From: Adiantum capillus-veneris
Lineage: Eukaryota > Streptophyta > Polypodiopsida > Polypodiales > Pteridaceae
NCBI GenBank assembly: GCA_014529385.2
Contig: CM043963.1
Coordinates: 95,494,412-95,558,411 of the forward strand
Reading direction: 5' to 3'
Length of the DNA: 64,000 bases
The position numbers were made by a program, and so were the translations under genes. The notes under the pieces are model-generated. The model made no database searches. It saw nothing but the letters and a program-made list of their open reading frames with translations, and had not been told where the DNA came from. Of this stretch, positions 44,278-56,174 are shown piece after piece; position 1 is the first letter of the stretch, and the number at the start of each line of letters is the position of its first letter.

Positions 44278-45422
44278 TCAGTACTTGTACCCAAGAGTTT
44301 TGGCACTAGCCGATACAAAAATTTGGTCTTTTTTGTATGGATTTTGAGAGACCCTCTTTTCATACCTTACCGTCACTGCTATACCCTTGTCAATGATTCT
44401 AATGCGAGGCTGATTTTCTCTAAAACAATCAAGCACTACATTTCTAGGATGTAGATCACAATGCACAACTCCTTTCACGTGTGAATGCCAACGTCTAGAC
44501 CATGACATGAATTAGCGAGGAAAATTTTCACAAAAGGCACCAATGCTGCACTTTTTGAATTCAGATAATTTAGGAGGCAAAGCTCTATCAATTCCCCAAC
44601 CACCTCCCTCAAGTTTTCTTTGAATTCTGACATAGCTATTATTCTCATAAGGTAACGATATTTAGCATGGAGCTAATTGATCCTTCATTAGAAAATGCTT
44701 ATCCAAGACATAGAGCGAGTGTGCCCTATGCTAGGTACAATTTGTATATGCATCAAATCCATGATAGTCTCTTTTGCAAAAGACTTGCAACATACTTCAA
44801 AAGCCCCAAGGTATTTTTTAGCTGCATAAAAAGTATCTCGAGATAAAAAGGATAAACCATGCATTTCTACTTTTTTGCACACTCCATAAGAGCCACACCC
44901 TACTCTACCAATAACTTTGATGGCATCATGTGAAATGCCAAATTGAGATATTACACTTGGAGTTTCAAAGTGTATTATTTAAATAGCTTAGAGAAGCATT
45001 TGGCATGAACAAAGGCCTCTCCTCTACTGTTATTTCATGGCGAGCTTGTTCAACTTTGACCTCCTTAGAAACCAAAAACCGAGTATCCATATTCCTTGCA
45101 TATTTTCTTTAAACCTTTTGTGCTCACCATTGGTTATCCCAATCTTGGAAACGCTCAGCCCTTCATGAATTGGTAAGCTATCATGTAAAGCATAACCACA
45201 TTTTACCATGTTACCAATAACAGATGCCAAAAGTTTGCATGACATATCAACGCCAATCGGGGCTATCAATGTCATGTAAGCAATCATTTTAGTGACAAAC
45301 ATATCTAGTATGATAGGACTTTCCATAGTGAGAGCAATGTCAGGTGTGGAAAGATTTCTAATTCTAATACATAACAAGGTCCTCAAGACCTTTGGCATGA
45401 CCATCTTTTGTTTAATAAACAA
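44278..45422 (-). pseudogene. Protein-kinase-domain pseudogene
   Basis: On the minus strand, the glycine loop GRVGCGSYGVCKKV (about 44915-44875) and a Lys-bearing strand TFYAAKKY are followed, about 130 codons later, by the catalytic loop VVHCDLHPRNVVLD (about 44475-44435) and IIDKG in place of DFG. The reading ends at a stop after LGYKY, where an APE motif would be expected. Frames change between the N-lobe and catalytic loop, and the Mg-binding DFG is altered, so it is not functional. An open stretch upstream (45422-45030: GVDMSCKLLASVIGNMVKCG) may be its N-terminal region, unrecognised. Kinase family not assignable. Confidence 0.65.
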
Positions 45423-45439
45423 GGTGAGGAGTCACGATG

Positions 45440-46475
45440 GCCTCGTGAAGGTAAGGAGGAGGGAGAAGATTTATCGAAAGTAGGTCTCAATCAGTTGTGC
45501 AATTGTATTGTTTTGATATAGAATTGTATTGTCTACATACACACATAATTAGACCCCTATCACATTGGGCCGCGTGCCCATCATGAGTTGGACGACCATG
45601 ATCAACATGCCCTTGCATGAGAAGAGTTCGGATTACAATAGCTAGCACAAATGCTGTCACACTGAGCGCGTGCGAGAAATTAGAAAAGTTGCTACACGTC
45701 CAATCAATCGGTAGGATTAGTATTGGAGTTGAAGTTGGTCGGGCATGGGAGGGCGATACAGTTTTGGAAAAAGTGTGTCGCTAAGCTAGACGACCAACTA
45801 AATTGGGAAAACATGGACATCATCCCAATGTGACAGGTGACTCTGTTGGCACATCCGTTGATTGGTTGGGAAGAGAATAAACATTGTCTGCATGTCCCAA
45901 TGTGACACGGGCGTTAGAAACTAGCGGTTTCAAATTGGCTTATCGATCGGTATGGCCACCACCACTGCCTTCAACAACGGATTATGGATATGGGAAATGC
46001 ACTTTCCCTATGTCCCCAACCCCCCCACACAAATGCACACACGTCTACACAGAGGTGAAATGGTCAACAAATACTGAGGTTAAAGTTTGTGTAAATGCCG
46101 AAAGAAAAGGGAAGTTTTTTATGGCCTCCAAAATGAAAAAAATTGAATCATCCTTAAGATGGCACTTCTTTTTTTCCAAACTCTATAAAAAGGTAGTAGA
46201 GATGCCTTGTCTGTTATGATGAATCTACTTAAACAAGGTGAAAAGATCACATTGACATTTTAAGATAAAATAAAGTAATTTTTTTTAAAAATAATAATTA
46301 AAAAAAAACAACAAAATAAAGAGACCCCATTACAAACTAAAAAGTAGATCTAATAAGCATAGATACTAATTAAACAAATTCTTAAGAAAAAGTAGGTTCA
46401 ATAAGAATAAAAATATAACTAGAGTGCTTGTTAGTTGCATTTGCATTGAATTGAGATCGTACAAAATATTGGAGG

Positions 46476-46506
<31 letters not shown>

Positions 46507-46900
46507 CATGAAAGCGTTTTAGTTTTTTCTACTTGAGAGTGTTTGGGATATCGATCGTCGTGGTCTACAGGTGTACCTCCACATAAATTGGATACCGATC
46601 ATAGTGCTTCTCAGGGGTACCTCGCCAAAAACCACAAGGAGTGTTAAGAGTTTTTTCAAGCTCATTGTTCATGATCATACAAGATGTCAATGTTATTAAT
46701 TATTTGTTGTTCCATTTTTATGTTTCAAAAAGAAAGAAAACATGCAAGTCTCCTTGTAGAGGGGAGTTTGCACAGTCCTCCCCAATTTTTATAATACGAG
46801 GGAACGTGCCGTTCCCACAACAACGTGCAATTTTCAGTGTGTTCATTAACTGCGTTCCTCAGTGTCAAAAATGAAAAAATGATAATGCTTACTCACCATG
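45440..46900. other. Intergenic, no gene recognised
   Basis: Nothing identifiable except a (GA)n tract at 46474-46501 and an A/T-rich patch near 46260-46400. Confidence 0.6.
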
Positions 46901-49186
46901 TGATTGAATGTCTATCACCAATGCACTTCCTTGCATCAATGACGTTGGACATCTCCTGCACTTAACCTGTTTTGCAAAAGACGACATCCCAGGGAGGATG
47001 CGCTTCAAGAAGGTTTTGTGCTATTGTGAGGACACCACATTTGGCATACAAATTGATCAAATAATACCAAGCATGACATTGTACCCCCAACAAGCCCTAA
47101 CTAGAAATCTCATTGTAAATTTTGATATGAAAGACTTCAAGGTGCAAGTATAGGTGAAAACAACCTACAACTTTTTGGCAATGCTGTTGTGCGCATCCTG
47201 CAATCGATGCATTCCAATGCTTTGCATCCGTTGAAAACAGCCTAGAGCTTTTTGGCCCTGCTCTTGTTGCGCACATCCCGCAATCAGTGTATTCAAAGAG
47301 GTGGCATTTTGGGCAAGAAAGCTCCTCAAGCACTTTTTGTACTTTCTCAAGCACACCACATCTAGCATACATATCGACCAAGGCATTGCAAAGCACGACA
47401 TCTTTTTTGATCAACAGCCCCTGACTAACAATATCGGCCTAAATTTTTTTGCCCATATCAGCATCTTGCGTAGAGCCACATGCCTTCAAAATGCACGCGT
47501 ATGTAATTGCATCTGGTGGAAACAGACTAGAGTTTTTTCCTATGGAAAATCTTGCAATCAGTGGAATCCAAGAGTCCACTCTTTGTGTAGGAACCGAAAA
47601 ACATTCTCGACCTTTCTAGCCCTGCTCCTATTGTGCATATCCTGCAACCAGTGCATTCCCATACTTTGCATCCCTTGAAAATAGCCAAGAGATTTTTGGA
47701 GCTGCTGCTCTTGCACACATCCTGCAATCAGTGCATTCCAAGAGACAACATTCTGGATAGGAAGCTCCTCAAGCACTTTTTGTGCTTTCTCAAGTGCACC
47801 ACATTTGGCATACATCTTGACCAACACAGTCCCAAGTATGACATCTTTTCTCAATAGCCTCTGGAGGTGCTCTTCTTGCACACATCCCGCAATCAGTGTT
47901 GGCAGACAACAAGCTCATCAAGAACTTTTTGTGCTTGCATACATGTGTGTTGATGAAGACACCGCCAAGCACGATATCTTTTTTCAATAGCCTCTGACTA
48001 ACAATATAATTGTGAATTTTGTGCCCGTATCAACATCTTGCATAGAGCCATATGCCTTCAAGATGCATGTGTAGGTGATTGCAGCTGGAGAGAGGCCCTC
48101 GCTTCGCATACATATCAACCAAGGTAGTGACAAGCACAACATCTCTTTTCAAGAGCCTCTGACTAACAGTATAATTGTGAATTTTTGTGCCAATATCAGC
48201 ATCTTTTGTAGAGCCACATGCCTTCAAGATGCATGTGTAGGTGATTGCATCTGGAGAGAGGGCCTCGCTTCATGTACATATCGACCAAGACAGTGCCAAG
48301 CACGACATATCTTTTCAAGAGCCTTTGACTACCAATATAGTTATGAATTCTTGTGCCCATATCAGCATCTTGCATAGAGCCACACCTTTCAAGATGCATG
48401 CTTAGGTGATTCCATTTGCAGAGAGGCCCTTGAGCCCTCGCTTCACATACATATCGACCAAGACAATGCCAAGCACGACAGCTTTTTTCAACACCCTCTA
48501 GTGTTGCTCTTGTTGCATAGCTTCTGCAATCAGTGCATTCCAAGAGATGACATCTGCTGAAAACAGAGAAGAGCTTTCTGGCCATTACACTGTGGGAAAA
48601 ATCTTGCAATCAGCGCATTCCAAGAGTCCATACTCCGTACAAGAAGCTCCTATAGCACTTGCGAGAGCCACATGCCCAAAATGTAAGCATGGCCTTCAAG
48701 ACAAAAGTATAGGTGATTGAATTTATGGAGATACACTTGCTTTGCATCCGCTAAAAACAATCTCGAGCTTTCTGGCCTAGCCCTTGCTGCACACGTCCCG
48801 CAATTAGTGCATTTCAAGAGGCAACATTTAGCATTCATATCGACGAAGACAATCCCAAAGATGATATCTTTTTTTAACAGACTCTAACTAACAATATAAT
48901 TGTGAATTTTTGCCTATATCAGCATCTTGCGTAGAGCCACATGCCTTCAAGATGAATACGTAGGTGATTGCATGTGGTGAAAACAAACTAGAGATTTCTC
49001 CTATGGGGCAAACCCCAAAATCAGTACATTCCAAGAGTCCACACTCTAGATAGGAAGCTAGAAATAGCTTAGAGGTTTCTGGCACTGCTTATGTTGTGTG
49101 TATCCTACGACCACAACATTCCAATGCTTCGCATCCATTGAAAACAGCCTAGAGCTTTTTGGCCCTGCTCCTATTGCACACATCCC

Positions 49187-49566
49187 GCAATCAGTGATTT
49201 CCAAGAGGTGACATTTCATGACAGTACCACATTTGGCATACATATCAACCAAGCACTACCAAGCATGCCATCCCTTACCAACAATGTCAGACCAGTATCT
49301 TCTCGTTAATTATCTCACCCATGTCAACATCTTGCATAAGGTCAATAGCCTTGAATGTGCAAGCATAGGTGAACACATCCCGCAATCAGTGATTTCCAAG
49401 AGGTGACATTTCATGAGAGTACCACATTTGGCATACATATCAACCAAGCACTACCAAGCATGCCATCCCTTACCGACAACGTCAAACCAGTATCTTCTCG
49501 TTAATTATCTCACCCATGTCAACATCTTGCATAAGGTCAATAGCCTTCAATGTGCAAGCATAGGTG
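49187..49566. repeat. Tandem duplication of about 190 bp within the PPR pseudogene
   Basis: Segments 49187-49374 and 49379-49566 are almost identical, sharing CCCGCAATCAGTGATTTCC, CCACATTTGGCATACATATC and CAGTATCTTCTCGTTAATTA, with about four substitutions. This is younger than the other duplications in the locus. Confidence 0.93.
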
Positions 49567-51234
49567 AATGCATTTGTAGAAACGCCTTCCGTTTGCATCT
49601 GCTTCATGTTGTGCATTCCAATGCTTTGCATCCACTGAAAATATCCTAGAGCTTTCTGGCCCTGCTCTTGTTGCACACATCCCATAATCAGTGCATTCAA
49701 AGAGGCGACATTCCTGGCAAGAAGCTCCTCAAGGACTTTTTGTGCTTTGTCAAGTGCACCACATCTGGCATACATATTGCCCAAGGCATTGCCAAGCACC
49801 ACGTGACTAACAATATCAGTCTCAATTGTTGTGTCCATAAGAGCATCTTGCATAGAGCTACATGCCTTCAAGATGCACGCATAGGTGATCAACAGACCGT
49901 GATTAACAATATCAGTCTCAATTTTTGTGTACATAAGAGCATCTTGCGTAGAGCTACATGCCTTCAAGATGCTTGCGTAGGTGATTACATCTGGAGAGAG
50001 GCTCTCACTGGATTCTGTGTGACATAGCCGCATGCCTTAAAGATGCTTGCATAGGTGATTGCATCTGGAGAGAGGCCCTCGCTGGATTTTGCTTATGACG
50101 ATTAGAAAAGCTCAACCAATATAATACCGTTTGAAAAGCGATGTCAGATGGACGAACGTCTTACCAGATTTTTAAATCCCGGTACATGCAACCACGTGGA
50201 CGAAAGTGGAGCCAGAATTGAGATTATGCACGCATATGTGATTGCAATTGGTGTAAATAGACTAGAGTTTTCTTCTGTGGAAAATACTACAATCAGTGCA
50301 TTCAAAGAGGCAACATTCCTGGAAAGAAGCTCCTCAAGGAATTTTTGTGCTTTCTCGAGCGCACCACATCTGATATACATATCTTCCAAGGCATTGCCAA
50401 GCACCACGTGACTAACAATATCAGTCTCAATTGTTGTGTCGATAAGAGCATCTTGCGTATTGCTACATGCCTTCAAGATGCACGCATAGGTGATTGCAAA
50501 GGTGATGAACACTGTGACTAACAATATCAGTCTCAATTTTTGTGTCCATAAGAGCATCTTGCGTAGAGCTATATGCCTTCAAGATGCACGCGTACGCGAT
50601 TGCAATTGGTGTAAACAGACTAGAGTTTTCTCCTGTGGAAAATACTACAATCAATGGATTCCAAGAGTCCACACTGTGCGTAGGAAGTGGAAAACATTCT
50701 AGAGCTTTCTCGACCTGCAACCAATGCATTTTGATGCTTTGATTCTGTTGAGAAGAGTAGCCTAGATACTGCTCTTCTTGCACACATCCCACAATCAATG
50801 CATTCCAAGAGACAACATTCAAGACAGGAAGTTGCTCAAGCACATCACATTTGGCATACATCTCGACCAAGACACTGCCAAGCATGACAGCCTCTGGGGA
50901 TGCTCTTCTTGCGCACATCCCACAATCAGTGTTGGACAAGAAGCTCATCAAGCACTTTTTGTGCTTTCTCAAGCGCTCCACATTTGGCATACATATTGAC
51001 CAAGATAGTGCCAAGCACGACATCTTTTTTCAATAGCCTCTGACTAACAATTTAATTGTGAATTTTTGTGCCCATATCAGTATCTTGCGTAGAGCCACAT
51101 GCCTTCAAGATGCATGCATAGGTGATTGCATATGGAGAGAAGACCTCTCTTTGCAGACATATTGAGCTAGACAGTGCTAAGCACGACACCTTTTATCAAG
51201 AGCCTCTGACTAACAACATAGTTGTGAATTCTTG

Positions 51235-51715
51235 TGCAACTGGAAAGAGGCCCTCGTGTTGCATCAGTTGAAAACAGCCTAGAGATTTCTGCAATCAGTG
51301 CATTCCAATTGTTGTCTTTGCCTACTGCTACAGAGATGCCGCATGCTTTCAAAAGAAAGGTGAAGGTGAGTCCATCTAGAGAGATTCCCTGCCGTTGTAT
51401 GCCTTCAAAGCCACAATCTTCAAGATGCATGCATAGGTGATTCCATCTAAAGAGAGGTGCAACTAGAAAGAGGCCCTCATGTCGCATCAGCTGAAAACAG
51501 CCTAGAGCTTTCTGGCATGCTCTTGTTTGCGCACATACCGCAATCAGTGCATTCCAATTGTTGTCTTTGCCTACGGCTCTAGAGATGTCGCATGCTTTCA
51601 AAAGAAAGGTGAAGGTGAGCCCATCTAGAGATATTCCCTGCCGTTGCATGCCTTCAAAGCCACAATCTTCAAGATGCATGCATAGGTGATTCCATCTGAA
51701 GAGAGGCCCTCACTG
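51235..51715. repeat. Duplication of about 230 bp at the left edge (minus-strand start) of the PPR pseudogene
   Basis: The block GAAAGAGGCCCTC.TGT.GCATCAG, CAGTGCATTCCAATTGTTGT and TTTCAAAAGAAAGGTGAAGG appears at about 51240-51460 and again at 51468-51710. Other PPR motifs in these copies read GMQRQGISLDGLTFTFLLKA. Confidence 0.88.
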
Positions 51716-52129
51716 GTGTTTTCAAAACTTGGCACTCAAGCCTCCAAGATAGTGCCAAGCACGATAGCTTTTTTCAACAGCCTCTAGCGGCTGGGGGGCT
51801 GCGTTCCTACCTTGGCTTTAGAAAGCTATAGAGAGCCCTGCGTTATAGCTGCTGCATGCCGTTGAAAAGGCCAAGACACATGGAGCAAGGAGATGTGCTT
51901 TCTTGTTACTTCAGGTGACGCAGGCCCAGGAGATTACACAAGGTGGAGGTAGCCGCAGTCAAATAGAGACAGAGGATGATGGCGTCGCGCTGTCGAAAGC
52001 ATACGAGTCATATTAAACAGCATAAATAACAAGCGAACCTGTTGTTTGAAAGTCGGACACGTGGGTTAACGAGAGGGCAAAGATTTGAAATTCGCTACTA
52101 CGCTAATGAAGTAAAAATATTTTCACGAA

Positions 52130-52268
52130 ACGTCCTTTTAGGAGGTCTTAAATGAAAAGATTCTTTTACAAATCAAAATATTACATTATTTCACATCATG
52201 TCCTTTTAGAAGGTCTTAAATAAAAAGGTTTTTTTACAAATCAAAATATTACATCATTTCACATCATA
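52130..52268. repeat. Tandem duplication, about 70 bp x 2
   Basis: GTCCTTTTAG.AGGTCTTAAA...TTACAAATCAAAATATTACAT...TTTCACATCAT occurs twice with few changes. Confidence 0.92.
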
Positions 52269-52743
52269 GGATCAAAATCCTATGAATGTACTACTAATGC
52301 TTTGTTCTTTAAGGTTTTCTAGAGCGGTCTAAATAAACAAAGATAAAATAAAATTTTTAATGAAATGGAGCCCATGCTCTTAAATGAAATGACTTTTTTA
52401 CAAACTAAAATAACAAAAAGAAAGTGGAAGAGGACGAAAAAGACTTTGTGCGACCCAATTTTCAATGGTCCTCTTTAAAGAAAGAGGTACACAAATGTCA
52501 ACACCTTCCACAAAAACCTAAAAATAATATTAAAAAACAAGCAATTGTATACGTGCCCTCCATCCGATCGACTTACATCAACGGTCCACAATTTGCACCC
52601 AAAATCCACCCACCTCACTATGGTCTTCTGCAGACTAAAAAGTGCTCAGTTGAGCTTGAATTATATTAATCAACGAAAGCTACAAGCATCACTGGCATAT
52701 CCTTTGCACATGGAACTCCATAAAAAATACATCGAGGGGCCTT

Positions 52744-53330
52744 ACTTCCACTACTACTCCTTGAGAAGTTTGCAATTCTTATTCCTTCTGCAATGGATTT
52801 TCCACCAGCATATTGTCAAAACAACATTTTTGTCTAGAGACTCACATTTCTTTTGGAAAAGTAGCTCATTCATGGATTGCCAAATTGTTTTCAAAATTGT
52901 AGCTCTTACTATGCAGATGTCTTTTAGAAGATCCTCATTCTCAATGCGTTTAGAGCCCAAGGCCAAGTCTCGTAAAAAAATGGGAGTTTCCAAATGTGTG
53001 TACGTCCACATGTAGTAGATAGTGCCTATGAAGACTCTGATTTGAGGACATCCCCATGACAAGTTAGTGAGGGTTTCATCCGGGTGCTTGCATCTCACAT
53101 AGGAACCTTTGGCCAGGCCTCTTGCTTTAGCTTTAACTCTAGTTGGCAAGAATCCAAAGAGTACTTTCCAGAAGAAAACTTTTGTCTCTCTCTTCGCATT
53201 TGGCCTTTCAGATGGTTCCAACTACTTGACTCCTTTTACCACTTTTTGGACCAGGTCTTGTTGAGGTGTTCTACCCAACCCTATGAAGAGGAAATAATTT
53301 CATAAATTGATTTGGTCTTGGGCAAGCAGA
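52744..53330 (-). pseudogene. LINE (non-LTR retrotransposon) 3' fragment with zf-RVT domain
   Basis: The minus-strand frame 53221-52754 reads KVFFWKVLFGFLPTRVKAKA, then YVRCKHPDETLTNLSWGCPQ and an IYYMWTYTHLE tail. The spacing F.WK...LPTR...C..C..D.T..L...C matches the zf-RVT (reverse-transcriptase zinc-binding) domain near the C-terminus of plant LINE ORF2. In the second half of the motif the usual His is replaced (NLSWGC for H-F-C-like). RT and endonuclease are absent, as in a 5'-truncated copy. The right limit is approximate. Confidence 0.7.
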
Positions 53331-53639
53331 TAGCATGACTATCTTTTACAAACGGCCCCTAGTGCAGATCTTGGTGGTAGTAAAAAGATTCAAATGAGAA
53401 CTTTGAAGATCGAAATGGAGAAAGATTCCATGTGAACAACAATTGGACATAGGTTAGTCGATCCTAAGAGATGGGACAGTTCTATGTCAAGAATGCAATG
53501 CGTGCCATTCATTGAAAAGGAATCGAGTTAATATTTTAAAATTAGGATGTGACGATGGACGACAACGTGACCAAATTCTAAGATATCGACGAAGCTTCCG
53601 AGAAGAGTTGTCTTTTCTTTTTAACATCCCGCCCACAGA

Positions 53640-53950
53640 AAAAAATCTCTATCAATGCTTTCACTTCTATTTTACTAAACTTGGGAAAGCAATCAAAGAA
53701 ACAGTCAAAGAAAGCAAATAAAACAATGACACACAAAAAGCCTAACCTTTTTGAGAATTGTTCGCTCTTATACCTCTTATAAGCAATCTAGTCTACTAAG
53801 ATGTAACTGAGTTTATAAGCAATGAATCTCTGTTAATAAAAAATCTCAATTGCTTTCACTTCTAAGGAAAAGCAATGAAAGAAACGGTCAAAGAAACCAA
53901 ATAAAACAATGACACACAAAAAGCCTAATCTTTCTGAGAATTGTTCACTC
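53640..53950. repeat. Diverged direct repeat of about 120 bp
   Basis: AAAAATCTC.AT...GCTTTCACTTCTA...CAATGACACACAAAAAGCCTAA appears at 53640-53768 and 53838-53948. Confidence 0.85.
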
Positions 53951-54157
53951 TGTTTTGTAACTGAGAAAATCTTTAATAAGAATGCTTTCAATTATCATTG
54001 ACTATTGACTAGTATGAAGATAGTTTGTAGCCTTAACTTTAATGATGGCCCTTACTCAAAATACATGATTGTCACGTAGGTTTTCAGTCAAGACAAGAAG
54101 AATGACTACGTATCAAAAGAAAACCTTATTCACTCCAAATATATATGGTGTAGGGAA

Positions 54158-54285
54158 TGGCCACTGCATGGCCATTCCTTGAAATAATGCACGACCTCAT
54201 GGTGACCGGCGGAGTCCGGGAGCCATGATGGTAGGGCATTAGTTCAAGGAATGGCCACTGCAGGGCCATTCTCGGCCGTCATGGT
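54158..54285. repeat. Two copies of a 9-bp-arm palindrome (GGAATGGCC-type)
   Basis: GGAATGGCCACTGCATGGCC plus ATTCC at 54158-54182 is an inverted repeat. GGAATGGCCACTGCAGGGCC plus ATTC at 54248-54271 is a near copy, 90 bp on. Both are flanked by TTGAA or TTCAAG words in opposite orientation. Confidence 0.75.
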
Positions 54286-54387
54286 CGTTGGGAGAGGGGC
54301 CAAAAGAGCTGGGGTCTGACAGCAAACTGAGCCAAGTTGTGTGAGGAGTGTACCCTGCAACTGCAGAACTGATACCTGCGAATGTTT

Positions 54388-54565
54388 TTCGTTGCTGAGT
54401 TGGCGCTCAACAATTGCATACAGGCGACATTATTATGCATGCTGAGTTGGCGCTCAATGATTGTTGCAAGCAAACAATATTACGTGTTCATATAGGATTA
54501 CGCATGCTGAGATGGCGCTCAATAATTGCACGCAAGCAGTAGTATTCTGTTTGCTGAGGTGGTGT
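54388..54565. repeat. Three to four diverged repeats of a GCTGAG.TGGCGCTCAA unit
   Basis: GCTGAGTTGGCGCTCAACAA (from 54395), GCTGAGTTGGCGCTCAATGA (from 54440), GCTGAGATGGCGCTCAATAA (from 54509) and a partial GCTGAGGTGG (from 54553), each followed by ATTG and GCAAGCA-like words. Confidence 0.85.
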
Positions 54566-54837
54566 GCATCCCATGGCGGGAGAGGAGCATTCTGCATAGT
54601 AAATGACAGTTAATGAACCGTTGAGATTGTCAGCCCCTCGACCAACGACCTTGACGGCCATATGAAAAATGAGATATGTTTCATCCAACAACAACACATC
54701 CACCCGATCAGTGACCAAGGGTAGGTAGCCTAAAAACCAATAAAGAAAAGAAAAATTACATAGAAATATAGAAAGGTTTTTCTCTTTTTCCACACATCCA
54801 TGTGCATGCAATTTTAAATGTAAAAAAGGGGGGTGGG

Positions 54838-54861
54838 GGGAGAGAGAGAGAGAGAGAGAGC
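54838..54861. repeat. (GA)n microsatellite
   Basis: About 11 units after a G-rich patch. Confidence 0.9.
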
Positions 54862-55135
54862 GCTTAAATTGGTGATAACTATTTATTGCCCATTACCAAT
54901 CCTAAAGTCTAAAGTAATTTCATTTCTCTTTCATTAGCAACAAGAAGTTTTTGATATTCAAATGACTTGTCAAATCTATTTAGAGTAATTCAACTAGGCT
55001 AAGGATAGAGAGGTCTGAGAGAGATCTAGGATTGCATTACTCAATACATATGTATAATTCATTTTGAAGTTTATTGCAGCAGCACTAAAATGATTTATAT
55101 CTAAAGGGTTACACCTCTCTCTCTCTCTCTATAAC

Positions 55136-55137
<2 letters not shown>

Positions 55138-55197
<60 letters not shown>
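55138..55197. repeat. (CA)n microsatellite, about 29 units
   Basis: Preceded by a (CT)n patch at 55111-55130. Confidence 0.96.
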
Positions 55198-55381
55198 CAA
55201 CTTTTCTTGAAGCAAACGATATAGTTTTACTCGGTGGTGCTCAACTTGCAACATCCCAACTTATTCAATGGTTAGTGATAAAAATTACCGTGCAACATGG
55301 ATAGGATGCTTCGTGGATGGGATCAGCTGTAGAGAGTAGTAAACATTCTTGCAACTACGGTCCCCGTGCAACAATCCCTAC

Positions 55382-55385
<4 letters not shown>

Positions 55386-55423
<38 letters not shown>
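55386..55423. repeat. (GA)n microsatellite
   Basis: About 18 uninterrupted units. Confidence 0.95.
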
Positions 55424-55425
<2 letters not shown>

Positions 55426-55627
55426 AGAGGATGGAATCCTAAAAAAAGGGGTTGGCTAAAATTGCATAATTGCCAAGAATACAACCAAAAAAATCTACAT
55501 CTTTTAGTGAAAAAATCTGCAAATGTTTCAAGTTAACCTAAAAACCAAAAGAGTTTTAATGGTGCCCTTACGTTGAAAACCAAACAACTTTTCTATAAGA
55601 GACCCAATCATTATAGTATGGTAGTTA

Positions 55628-55811
55628 TGTTACCATATACATGTGGTAGTGATGTGTGTGAACACACCTGTGCATTGTATATACGCCCATCACTCTAGGG
55701 CTAACTGATCTTTTCATTGCACACAAAGTAATACTACTCTCTGTTGTGTGCCTTGAGATTCCTTTGTCTTCTCCAAGCTGTGTGTTTTTTTGTGCAACCC
55801 TATTTCCAACA
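55628..55811 (+). repeat. 5' LTR (184 bp)
   Basis: TG…CA termini; PBS adjacent. Confidence 0.93.
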
Positions 55812-55812
55812 A

Positions 55813-55824
55813 TTGGTATCAGAG
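55813..55824 (+). other. Primer binding site
   Basis: TTGGTATCAGAG, matching the Met-tRNA PBS. Confidence 0.88.
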
Positions 55825-56174
55825 TAGGTTGCGTCCTCTCGGGCTTAGTTGTCAATGTCACCAACACATGCCTGCTCACTTTCTTAGACTTCAATGAGCC
55901 GCTGGTGAGTGTCAACAGGCCGACAAATACTTTGGATAAGCTCGTACAACTCAATTTGCTTTGATTTTCCATTCGAGCTCATTTCGGCCTCCGTGTTCAC
56001 TACAGGCAGTATTGTGTAGGCTATTTTGTCATTTTGTGCAAAATTTGTGTCAATGCCATTTTTTGCAAAACATGTCCGTTACAGCCTTCTACATTTGTGC
56101 TATATATCATGTGTTGTTTTTGCTTTGTTTCTCCTCTTTTTAGGTAGTTTTCACATTAGGTACAGGCATTCGCC

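Larger units (their letters stand above)
46950..51730 (-). pseudogene. Decayed, internally amplified pentatricopeptide-repeat (PPR) locus
   Basis: Minus-strand fragments in many frames carry PLS-type PPR motifs: VVLGNALVDMYARCGALEKA, AQKVLEELPIQNVVSWNALI, GYFQGMQSMGMH, AITYACILKACGSTQDA and DADIGTKIHNYIVSQRLLKR. They recur at least eight times (around 47100-47400, 47560-47880, 48030-48600, 48900-49250, 49480-50030, 50150-50560, 50460-51020, 51170-51680). No open frame exceeds about 190 codons and frames switch constantly. The gene has therefore been duplicated in pieces and mutated to death. PPR proteins bind organellar RNA; DYW-class members edit it. No DYW or E domain could be seen. A large, editing-type PPR repertoire fits a fern or lycophyte. 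Confidence 0.85.

Noticed and set aside
54488-54811. 107-codon minus-strand ORF (DVLLLDETYLIFHMAVKVVG)
   Set aside because: Looks somewhat protein-like, but no family was recognised and it overlaps the GCTGAG repeat block; insufficient support.
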